Shown: in pieces, positions 1 through 6,508 of the stretch | Layout: the number at the start of each line of letters is the position of its first letter | Numbering within the stretch: position 1 is the stretch's first letter | Origin: Sulfurimonadaceae bacterium | GTDB lineage: Bacteria; Campylobacterota; Campylobacteria; Campylobacterales; Sulfurimonadaceae | Length of the DNA stretch: 13,656 nucleotides | Reading direction: 5' to 3' | NCBI GenBank assembly: GCA_030610325.1 | Contig: JAUWRZ010000019.1 | Location: 1-13,656, forward strand | Translations under genes and position numbers: made by a program | Notes under the pieces: model-generated | Seen by the model: only the letters and a program-made list of their open reading frames with translations | The model's database searches: none | What the model was told of the DNA's origin: nothing

Positions 1-259
1 GTGAAGCTTTGTACTTATTATGTCTAGACGCCAAACGAACAAGTCCGTTTAACTGCGCTAACGCTGAGTTTGCTTCGGCAGCAGGCCCCCGCACTGTTTG
101 TGCTTTAGAGTTCTCTTTGTCGAACATCTGCTCGACCTCTCATCTTGAAATGCCAGCAGGACAATAGCTTTCAACGGGGTCAGGATGGTTCATCTTTCGG
201 AGCGAAGCGATAAAGTGAAGCTTTGACCCCCTGCCGCCAGTCACCAACCCGTTGAGCAT
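1..259 (-). pseudogene. Hypothetical ORF interrupted by one TGA, running off the left edge
   Basis: No function is recognised. An ATG at 259-257, 8 nt after the pepP stop, opens a 39-codon frame that begins MLNGLVTGGRG and ends with TGA at 142-140. The same frame is then open for another 46 codons to the window edge, with residues such as EVEQMFDKENS and RLASRHNKYK. This pattern suggests one longer protein broken by a single nonsense codon, or two short ORFs. There is no strong Shine-Dalgarno before the ATG. The plus strand is also open in one frame from base 3 to a TAG at 165-167 (54 codons), so the coding strand is uncertain. The sequence vaguely resembles small hypothetical proteins I recall from marine bacteria, but that memory is unverified. 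Alternatives are a structured non-coding element or a remnant of a mobile repeat. Confidence 0.35.
176..230. repeat. Inverted repeat GGGGTCA/TGACCCC with an inner hairpin
   Basis: GGGGTCA at 176-182 is the exact reverse complement of TGACCCC at 224-230. Two further G-T wobble pairs would extend the stem inward. Inside lies a small hairpin, TTCG (196-199) paired with CGAA (203-206). The 11-mer GTGAAGCTTTG occurs at 1-11 and again at 215-225. These lie within the interrupted ORF after pepP. They could mark a structured RNA or the edges of a small inserted repeat, or be chance. Confidence 0.3.
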
Positions 260-267
260 CTTTCACA

Positions 268-1572
268 CTAACTGATGCACATCGCTTCGATCTCATCCAC
301 CGTTTTAGCAATACCATCAGATAGGTTCTCATACCCTGTCTCAGTGACCAGGATATTATCTTCGATGCGGATGCCTATCCCTCGGTAACGTTCAGGGACA
401 TCAGTATCATCTTCACGGATATAGATACCCGGTTCGATCGTCAATATCATTCCCGCTTGAAAAAACAGCTCTTCACCCTCTTCATCTACATAGGGACAGG
501 GGTCATGTACATCCATCCCCATCCAGTGGCCTATACCATGAGGAAAATACTTCTTATGCCTTTTCGCTTCGATCAGTGCCGTAGGTTCCCCGTGCATGAC
601 ACCCAATCCGACCAATCCTTCACAGAGCCACAGTTCAGAACGCTCTTGCAGATACTTTTTGACTATACCCGGTCTGATCTCAGCGATAATACGTAGTTGG
701 ACATCGAGGATCATCTCATATAACGCACGCTGGGCTGGGCTAAATGTCCCACTGACAGGGAAGGTGCGAGTAATATCACTGGCGTACATCGCATACTCAC
801 AACCCGCGTCGATAAGTACGAGCACACCCTCTTCCAAAGTATCACGGTTACTGATATAGTGCAGAGTATTGGCATTATTACCTCCTGCGACTATCGTCGT
901 ATAGGCATCACTATAAGCACCATTATGCTTAAACTGGTACTCGATCGCGGCCTGGATACTATACTCTTTCATGCCTGGTCGTGCCTGTCTCATCGCATCA
1001 TGATGTGCCATCTCTGTTATAGCCAGTGCCGATCTTATCGAAGTGATCTCATGCTCATCCTTGAGAAGACGCATAGTCCGGATCTTCTCACTGACATCTA
1101 TATAGTGTCTTGGCGACTTTTTACTACTTCGATCATCGACCAGGCTCTTACAGTGTCCTTTCGCTACAGCATATCGCAGATCATCACTGAAGAGATCTAG
1201 ATAAAGATGGGTCCTCTCCTTCAGTGCTTCTTTAAGCATCTCTTCGTAACGCTCGATGCCATGGACCTCATCTACATCAAATCGCTTTCGGGCTGTATCT
1301 ACTCCAAGCCGTCTTCCTGTCCAAAGCTCCATCGCCTCATCTTTAGGCTGCACAAATAAAAGTGCCTTACTCACCTTGGCACTCTTGATAAAAAGCAGGA
1401 CGCTGTTGTCCTCTTCAAAACCACTCAGGTAGTAGAAGTCACTTGCCTGCCGGTAGGGGTATTCTGTATCGTTCGAACGTGTCTTCTGCTCTGCAGAGAC
1501 GATGACACCGACTCCGTCATCAAGCATCTCCAACAGCCGGTCACGTCTTTTTTTATATACTATATCATTCAT
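268..1572 (-). CDS. pepP: Xaa-Pro aminopeptidase (aminopeptidase P, M24B family)
   Basis: A cytoplasmic metallopeptidase that removes the N-terminal residue from peptides with proline in second position. The 434 residues match the usual family length. An N-terminal creatinase-like domain (about 1-165) is followed by the pita-bread catalytic domain. All five dimetal ligands are visible: D255 (in LIDAG), D266 (in SDITRTFP), H345 (in FPHGIGHWMG), E380 (in TIEPGIYI) and E404 (in IRIEDN). The ATG at 1572 fits the conserved YKKRRDRLL start, but no Shine-Dalgarno precedes it and a promoter-like sequence ends only a few bases upstream, so the message may be leaderless. It is divergent from the GGDEF gene and looks monocistronic apart from the broken ORF after its stop. 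No truncation or missing catalytic residue is seen. The family assignment is firm; the symbol follows the usual bacterial name. Confidence 0.95.
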   Translation of the reverse strand: MNDIVYKKRRDRLLEMLDDGVGVIVSAEQKTRSNDTEYPYRQASDFYYLSGFEEDNSVLLFIKSAKVSKALLFVQPKDEAMELWTGRRLGVDTARKRFDVDEVHGIERYEEMLKEALKERTHLYLDLFSDDLRYAVAKGHCKSLVDDRSSKKSPRHYIDVSEKIRTMRLLKDEHEITSIRSALAITEMAHHDAMRQARPGMKEYSIQAAIEYQFKHNGAYSDAYTTIVAGGNNANTLHYISNRDTLEEGVLVLIDAGCEYAMYASDITRTFPVSGTFSPAQRALYEMILDVQLRIIAEIRPGIVKKYLQERSELWLCEGLVGLGVMHGEPTALIEAKRHKKYFPHGIGHWMGMDVHDPCPYVDEEGEELFFQAGMILTIEPGIYIREDDTDVPERYRGIGIRIEDNILVTETGYENLSDGIAKTVDEIEAMCIS

Positions 1573-1579
1573 GGTCAGT

Positions 1580-1588
1580 ATTGTAGCA
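1580..1588 (-). promoter_or_regulatory. Candidate extended -10 promoter for pepP
   Basis: On the minus strand the sequence reads TGCTACAAT, an extended -10 (TGn plus TACAAT, one mismatch to TATAAT). The hexamer is at 1585-1580. Transcription would begin about 7 nt downstream, essentially at the ATG of pepP at 1572. No convincing -35 hexamer is seen, which is common for Campylobacterota housekeeping promoters. The lack of a Shine-Dalgarno fits a leaderless transcript. Confidence 0.4.
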
Positions 1589-1648
1589 TGTCACAATTTT
1601 CCAGATGAGTATCTCATTTCAGAGGTATTTCTATCTCATAAAGTTTGA

Positions 1649-1676
1649 TTGATCATTTTTAAACAAAATTTATATT
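1649..1676 (+). promoter_or_regulatory. Candidate sigma70-type promoter for the GGDEF gene
   Basis: TTGATC (1649-1654) and TATATT (1671-1676) are separated by 16 nt in an AT-rich stretch, matching 4/6 and 5/6 of the consensus hexamers. A start near 1683 would leave a leader of about 35 nt containing AAAAGG at 1706-1711, seven bases before the TTG start codon. It lies in the 146-bp divergent gap with pepP. Confidence 0.35.
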
Positions 1677-1718
1677 TCAATGTGATAGGATAAAGGAATA
1701 TTATTAAAAGGTTCTATC

Positions 1719-2510
1719 TTGGACAAAGAGACGCTCACTGCTTACAAGACACTCACCGATCAGGTAAAGGTCCAGATAGAGAGTCTGGACGTTGTCTTAC
1801 CACGACGTTATGCCATACTGTTCGCAGACCTTGCAAAAGCAAATAAGATCGATCTCGGTAATGAAGAGGTCGTCAATAATGAACTTCTTGATGACAAAGT
1901 CGTCAAACATGTCGAGAAGTTGAGTGACAGTGCCTCTAAGGCTGTCACTGCCATCGAGACGAAGGATACGGCAAAACTAAAAGAGGTACTTACAGAGACT
2001 CAGGCTCTCAGAGAAGAGATCGAGCAGCTTAGAAGTGCCGTCTACGAAGACACACTTACCAAAGTGTATAACCGACGTTGGATGGAAGAGAACTATCTTA
2101 ACCAGGATAAGACACTCTTTGCAGTCAATGGTCTCCTGGCTATGATCGATATGAACGACTTCAAATATATCAACGACACCTTTGGGCACATCAGCGGAGA
2201 CAAGGTCCTCTTCTATGTCGCATCACAACTGCGTCGAAGCGGTGGTCATGTCATCCGCTTTGGCGGTGATGAGTTCTTTGTCCTATTTGAAGATGGCATC
2301 ACAAAAGATAAGGCCAATCTCAAACTGCATAATATTCGTGAGTTAGTCATCAAAAAACAGCTTAGAGCAGAAGGCAAGACCTTTAAGACCAGTTTCTCCT
2401 ACGGACTTATCGGGTTTTCCAGCGGAGATACCGTTGAGTCAGTCGTACAGACCGCTGATGAAGAGATGTATGACGATAAGATACAGATCAAAAGCAGGCT
2501 TAATAAATAG
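1719..2510 (+). CDS. Soluble GGDEF-domain protein, probable diguanylate cyclase
   Basis: Probably makes cyclic di-GMP from two GTP. The protein has 263 residues, no signal peptide and no membrane segment. Residues 1-105 are mostly helical, charged and of no family I recognise, ending in a probable coiled coil (about 85-108) that would pair two cyclase domains. The GGDEF domain spans about 109-260: DTLTKVYNRR (111-120), metal-binding D144 in IDMNDFKYIND, the signature FGGDEF (181-186), and a closing ADEEMYDDK. The usual RxxD inhibitory site before GGDEF is absent (RRSGGHVIR there), so product inhibition by that route is unlikely. Start: TTG at 1719 with AAGG seven bases upstream; a stop (TAG, 1686-1688) lies upstream in frame and there is no alternative ATG nearby. 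It is the only plus-strand gene in the window and is not in an operon here. The signal sensed by the N-terminal region is unknown. Confidence 0.9.
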   Translation: MDKETLTAYKTLTDQVKVQIESLDVVLPRRYAILFADLAKANKIDLGNEEVVNNELLDDKVVKHVEKLSDSASKAVTAIETKDTAKLKEVLTETQALREEIEQLRSAVYEDTLTKVYNRRWMEENYLNQDKTLFAVNGLLAMIDMNDFKYINDTFGHISGDKVLFYVASQLRRSGGHVIRFGGDEFFVLFEDGITKDKANLKLHNIRELVIKKQLRAEGKTFKTSFSYGLIGFSSGDTVESVVQTADEEMYDDKIQIKSRLNK

Positions 2511-2584
2511 TCTCTTCTAACCCAAAGACCTTTTAGCCTCCCTCTACTACCTACTACTCTTGATCTGTGACTCTAAATAAAGTA

Positions 2585-2613
2585 TTGACATTAGCAAATG
2601 GGTCTGGTAATAA
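2585..2613 (+). promoter_or_regulatory. Promoter-like sequence in the convergent gap, pointing into cheW
   Basis: A perfect TTGACA (2585-2590) is followed after 17 nt by TAATAA (2608-2613). That hexamer is preceded by TGG, an extended -10 dinucleotide. The -10 itself matches only 3/6. There is no plus-strand gene downstream, so a transcript from here would run through the hairpin at 2634-2654 and be antisense to the 3' end of cheW. An eight-codon ORF (ATG at 2633, TAG at 2657-2659) follows a GGAG at 2614-2617 but is too short to call. Confidence 0.25.
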
Positions 2614-2633
2614 GGAGAAGGTCAGAGAAAGTA

Positions 2634-2654
2634 TGGACACCAGAAGAGTGTCCA
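2634..2654 (-). terminator. Candidate terminator for the greA-cheW operon
   Basis: TGGACAC and GTGTCCA form a perfect 7-bp stem with a 7-nt loop, 19 bases after the cheW stop codon. On the minus strand the stem is followed directly by TACTTTCTCT, a weak pyrimidine-rich tail. On the plus strand the nearest T-run (2667-2671) is 12 nt from the stem. This is not a strong intrinsic terminator, but it is the only hairpin of note in the convergent gap. Confidence 0.35.
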
Positions 2655-2673
2655 GGTAGAGCGGTATTTTTGA

Positions 2674-3171
2674 CTAGAAGTCGCGTTTAAGAAGTTTATC
2701 GACCTTTAAGATCGTCAGTATCCTATCATCTTGTTTACCTACTCCCTCGATCATACTCTCCTCCGCATGAACAGATTCCGGTGCAGGTCCGATCGCTGAC
2801 TTCTTCAGACGGATAGCCTCAGTAAGACGGTCTATCACAAAACCTGCGACCTCATCCTCATGACGGATGACTATAAAGCGGGTATCATCACTGTGTTTTA
2901 GTTCCGGCAGACCAAATTTCTGACGTAGGTCTATCAGTGGGATGACTGAGCCTCGAAGATTAAAGACGCCTAAGACATAACCCGGTGTCTGTGGTACCCT
3001 TGTCCAATCGATCGGTTTGATGATCTCCTGAATACTTAAGATCGGTACACTATACTCCTCGACACCGACGACAAAGCCTACGAGTTGAACGACATCATCA
3101 AGCTGTGAGGCATCAGGTTCGTTTTGCTGCTGATTTTGTTTGTTTATGATACTTTGTAATTTGTCACTCAT
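2674..3171 (-). CDS. cheW: Chemotaxis coupling protein CheW
   Basis: Scaffold that links chemoreceptor tips to CheA in the array at the cell pole. It has 165 residues, a single CheW-like beta-barrel domain from about residue 28 after a short Gln/Asn-rich polar leader (SIINKQNQQQNEP). Hallmarks are QLVGFVVGVEEYSVPI, the receptor-facing IQEIIKPIDWTRVPQTP segment, and GVFNLRGSVIPLIDLRQKFG. No extra domain is present. The ATG at 3171 has GGAG eight bases upstream, and only 2 nt separate it from the cheA stop, so it is probably translationally coupled as the last gene of the operon. The domain, context and gene order (cheV, cheA, cheW) agree with the canonical Campylobacterota chemotaxis core; a different CheW paralogue devoted to another array is possible if the genome has several. 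Confidence 0.95.
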   Translation of the reverse strand: MSDKLQSIINKQNQQQNEPDASQLDDVVQLVGFVVGVEEYSVPILSIQEIIKPIDWTRVPQTPGYVLGVFNLRGSVIPLIDLRQKFGLPELKHSDDTRFIVIRHEDEVAGFVIDRLTEAIRLKKSAIGPAPESVHAEESMIEGVGKQDDRILTILKVDKLLKRDF

Positions 3172-3173
3172 GC

Positions 3174-5555
3174 CTACATCTCCAAATTGAACTTAATATT
3201 GCGTTTGACTACGCTCATCAGGTAGTCAGGTGAGTATGGTTTCGTAATATACTCTACCATACCGGACTCTACACCACGCATACGATCTGATTTACCGGTA
3301 CGTGAGGTAACTGCGATCAGCGGCAGGTTCTTATATTTGTTATATTTTTTGATCTCCCCTGCCAGAGAGTAGCCGTCCATACGCGGCATCTCGATATCGA
3401 TCAGCATCGCATCAAAGTCATGCTCAGCCTGCTTGAGTATGCCAAGTGCCTCCTGTCCATCACTTGCCTCTATCAAGGTTATTCCCAGCGGCTCAAGGGA
3501 TTTCTGCATGATCAACCGGTCAGTCCTGGAATCATCGACTATCATGACTTTGAAGTCACTTGCTTTTGTCTTCTCCTGCATACTGCTCTTACTCTCTGCA
3601 TCAATAGCGATCGTGGATTTGACAGATTTAGCCATATGCATCAGTGCCGCTACATCCACGATCAATGTGACACCACCATCTCCACGGATAGTCGCACCGG
3701 CTATCCCTTCGATGCCTTTAAGGTACTCACCCAGAGACTTGATGACGATCTCTTCTTGTCCGACCAGGGAATCGACGATAAGGCCGATCTTGCTTTCAGC
3801 AAGCCCAAGTACGACGACATAAGCATATTCACTCGCATCAAAGACACGCTCCACATCGAAGATGTCCCCAATATGTACCAGTGAGAGGACCTCCTCACGC
3901 AGACGCATGACAGAACGGTTCTCCACCGTATAGATCTCTTCGGTACTGATACGTACCGTCTCCAAGACAGAGGCCAGAGGAATAGCGTAGTACTCCTCCT
4001 GCACACCGACAAGCAGTGCCTGAATGATTGCCAGAGTCAAAGGTATCTTCAGCTTTATTGAGGTCCCCTTACCGATCTCGGAATCAATATCGATAAGACC
4101 GTTCAGTTTTTCGATGTTTGTCTTGACGACATCCATACCGACTCCACGTCCTGAGACACTGGTCACTTCAGCAGCCGTTGAGAAGCCTGGCCTGAAGATC
4201 AGAGCAAACGCCTCCTTCTCACTCATCGTATCTGCATCTTTCTCACTGATGACCCCTTTATCCAGGGCAATGTTCTTTAAGATATCCGTATCAAGTCCTT
4301 TACCATCATCCGTTATCTGAACGACGATATGGTTACCCTCATGATAGGCTTTTAGACCGATGATACCCATTTCAGGTTTCTCTAATACAGCCCTGTCTTC
4401 AGCAGACTCTATACCATGGTCACAGGAGTTTCGGATGATATGTACCAGCGGGTCACCTATCTCTTCGACTATCGACTTATCAAGCTCTGTCTCCTCACCA
4501 CTGATCTCCAACTCGATCTTTTTACCAAGTTCACGAGATAGATCACGGATCATACGCGGAAACTTGTTAAATACTTTTCCGATCGGCAGCATCCTGGTCT
4601 TCATCACCGCTATCTGCAGATCAGTCGTGACCAGCGAGACAATAGAGACGACCTGATTGAGCTCCTCAAGGAACTCTTCACCCTCATAACGCTCCTCGAC
4701 ATCATCATTGATCTTGATAAGACGGTTTTTACCCAGTACCAGTTCACCGATCAGGTTCATCAGGTGGTCAAGGCGTTTGACATCCACGCGGATCGTCTGT
4801 TCGACCGTTGTAGGTGCACGTTTTGCCTCAACAGGTGCCGCAGCCTCTTTTTTAGCTGCCGGTCTCTTCGGCGGTGGCGGTGATGCTACCGGTTTGACCT
4901 CTGCCTTGACATCCGGTTTGACCTCTTCTACAGGGGCACTGACAACACTCTCGACTACCGGTTCAGCTTTTTTCTTCGCATCACGTTTGGCTTTATCAGA
5001 CTGCTGACGTTCCATCAAAAGACGTTCGATCTCATCTTCGACCTCCTGATCACTCATCGCATCATAATCAGGTTCCTCTTCATCCGTCTTCTCTGATGCA
5101 GACGCGCTCTCAGCCTCTTGTGAGGTACTAGGCGCTACCTCTGCTACGGCATCAGGAGCTTCCACTCCTGCACCACCGGCAGCGATATCAAGACGATTGA
5201 CACACTCAGCCACCTCGACACCCTGGTCCCCTCCCGTATCACGGATAGTGACCAGAAGTGCTTTCATCAGGTCGATGGATTCCAGTACGACATCCATGAT
5301 CTCTGCATTGATCTTGAGATCACCGTGACGTGCCATGTTCAGGATATTTTCCATATGATGCGTCAGATGCGTCAGTACATCAAAGTTTAAAAACGAACTG
5401 GCACCTTTTACCGTATGCGCGACCCGAAATATCCGATTAAGAAGCTCAAGGTCTTCAGGTGTTGACTCCAACTCCACAAGGTCCTGATCAAGCTGTTCGA
5501 TCAACTCAAATGATTCGACTAAAAAATCCTGTAATATCTCTTCAAATTCATCCAT
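3174..5555 (-). CDS. cheA: Chemotaxis histidine kinase CheA with fused receiver domain (CheAY)
   Basis: Receptor-controlled kinase that phosphorylates CheY-type receivers to set flagellar rotation. It has 793 residues. Domains in order: HPt P1 (about 1-110) with phospho-acceptor H47 in RVAHTVKGASSF; a long low-complexity linker (about 125-255) rich in Glu, Ala, Lys and Pro; P3 dimerisation (about 255-325, VKRLDHLMNLIGELVLGKNR); P4 ATPase (about 325-505) with N376 in HIIRNSCDHGIE, DDGKG (416-420) and GRGVGMDVV (469-477); P5 CheW-like (about 505-645); receiver (about 668-793) with D674/D675, phospho-acceptor D720, T750 and K772. No canonical CheY-docking P2 domain is apparent; the linker sits in its place. 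The start ATG at 5555 has GAGG eight bases upstream. It lies 11 nt after cheV and 2 nt before cheW. The C-terminal receiver is typical of Campylobacterota and may act as a phosphate sink. All catalytic residues are intact. Confidence 0.97.
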   Translation of the reverse strand: MDEFEEILQDFLVESFELIEQLDQDLVELESTPEDLELLNRIFRVAHTVKGASSFLNFDVLTHLTHHMENILNMARHGDLKINAEIMDVVLESIDLMKALLVTIRDTGGDQGVEVAECVNRLDIAAGGAGVEAPDAVAEVAPSTSQEAESASASEKTDEEEPDYDAMSDQEVEDEIERLLMERQQSDKAKRDAKKKAEPVVESVVSAPVEEVKPDVKAEVKPVASPPPPKRPAAKKEAAAPVEAKRAPTTVEQTIRVDVKRLDHLMNLIGELVLGKNRLIKINDDVEERYEGEEFLEELNQVVSIVSLVTTDLQIAVMKTRMLPIGKVFNKFPRMIRDLSRELGKKIELEISGEETELDKSIVEEIGDPLVHIIRNSCDHGIESAEDRAVLEKPEMGIIGLKAYHEGNHIVVQITDDGKGLDTDILKNIALDKGVISEKDADTMSEKEAFALIFRPGFSTAAEVTSVSGRGVGMDVVKTNIEKLNGLIDIDSEIGKGTSIKLKIPLTLAIIQALLVGVQEEYYAIPLASVLETVRISTEEIYTVENRSVMRLREEVLSLVHIGDIFDVERVFDASEYAYVVVLGLAESKIGLIVDSLVGQEEIVIKSLGEYLKGIEGIAGATIRGDGGVTLIVDVAALMHMAKSVKSTIAIDAESKSSMQEKTKASDFKVMIVDDSRTDRLIMQKSLEPLGITLIEASDGQEALGILKQAEHDFDAMLIDIEMPRMDGYSLAGEIKKYNKYKNLPLIAVTSRTGKSDRMRGVESGMVEYITKPYSPDYLMSVVKRNIKFNLEM

Positions 5556-5566
5556 ACTTTTAACCT

Positions 5567-6508
5567 CTATAGGATATGTGCACGTACGACACGGGCGACT
5601 TCATCATAAAATGTATTAGCATCAAACTTCACCAGATAAGCTTCCCCACCGGCCTTAATACCCCGATCCTCACTGAAGTGATCACTGATGGATGAGTTAA
5701 AGACGATGGGAATACTTTTAAAACGAGTATCTTTTTTGACATTGGACGCAAAGTGGAAACCATCCATCAAAGGCATCTCGACATCTGAGACGATCAGCTT
5801 CACATGTTCATCAATAGCTTCGCCATACTTCTGAGAGAGATCTTCCAGACGTTCCAGACCCTCTTTACCGTCATTAGCCTCAACAACATCAAAGCCCATC
5901 TTTACCAGGGCATCTTTAATGATCTTTCGTGCCGTATGACTATCATCAAGTAGCAATACCGTACCACTAAAACCTTCATTCTCTTTTGATATCTTTGCAT
6001 CACTGGGTGCGTACAGTCCCAGGTCCTGTACGACTGTCTCCAGGTCTAAGATCAGCAGCACGGCATCGTCTTCGATCCGGGTGACTCCCGTGATCTTGCT
6101 TTTATCAAGTGCTCCTGCACCACCTGTAAAAGATGCCGGTTCGATATCTTTCCAGTTGATACGGCGGATGCGTTTGGCTTCATGGACAATAAAACCGATC
6201 AGGATATTATTGAACTCCGTGATGATGATCCGACCGTTCTTGTCAGACTCTTCCGGTGCAATCACTCCCATCCATTTTGCCAGATTTACGACCGGGATGA
6301 CGACACCGCGAAGATCGAAGATACCCTCGATAAACTCTGGTGTACCGGGAAGCTCTGTCAACCTTGGTACCCGGATTATCTCACGTACTTTAGCTACGTT
6401 GACCCCATAGATGCCTTCGTAGATCCCCTCACCCTCATATTTGAAGATGCGAAAATCTACCAGTTCCATCTCATTTGTGCCAACTTTCAGCACATTCTCA
6501 TCATTCAT
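5567..6508 (-). CDS. cheV: Chemotaxis adaptor CheV (CheW domain plus receiver)
   Basis: Adaptor that couples receptors to CheA and tunes this coupling through its own phosphorylation. Using the ATG at 6508 it has 313 residues: a CheW-like domain (about 15-165, with EIIRVPRLTELPGTPEFIEG and FDLRGVVIPVVNLAKW) and a receiver (about 182-313) with D188/D189 in LLLDDS, phospho-acceptor D242 in VSDVEMP and K294 in LVKFD. The switch position carries Ser-Ser (272-273) rather than Thr, and the residue after the lysine is Phe instead of the usual cis-Pro. The ATG is preferred over the TTG one codon upstream because GGAG lies five bases before it and would be only two from the TTG. The ATG shares one base with the stop of the upstream gene (TGATG), implying coupled translation. 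cheA starts 11 nt downstream. Confidence 0.95.
   Translation of the reverse strand: MNDENVLKVGTNEMELVDFRIFKYEGEGIYEGIYGVNVAKVREIIRVPRLTELPGTPEFIEGIFDLRGVVIPVVNLAKWMGVIAPEESDKNGRIIITEFNNILIGFIVHEAKRIRRINWKDIEPASFTGGAGALDKSKITGVTRIEDDAVLLILDLETVVQDLGLYAPSDAKISKENEGFSGTVLLLDDSHTARKIIKDALVKMGFDVVEANDGKEGLERLEDLSQKYGEAIDEHVKLIVSDVEMPLMDGFHFASNVKKDTRFKSIPIVFNSSISDHFSEDRGIKAGGEAYLVKFDANTFYDEVARVVRAHIL

Noticed and set aside
49..257. Possible integron attC site: GTTTAAC at about 49-55 (RYYYAAC) and GTTGAGC at 251-257 (GTTRRRY)
   Set aside because: The spacing exceeds 200 bp, beyond usual attC lengths, the required L/R box pairing is not seen, and no integrase is present.
1..267. tmRNA, RNase P RNA or SRP RNA at the left edge
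   Set aside because: None of their conserved blocks (such as the SRP GGAAG loop, the RNase P signature segments or the tmRNA T-arm/CCA end) is present on either strand.
2511..2673. A small protein gene in the convergent gap
   Set aside because: The longest candidate with a Shine-Dalgarno is eight codons, too short to call; only the promoter-like box and hairpin are reported.
3420..5007. Several plus-strand open frames of about 98-154 codons opposite cheA
   Set aside because: They lie antisense to a fully conserved, intact cheA in other frames, have no homology I recognise and low-quality starts. They reflect the codon bias of the real gene.
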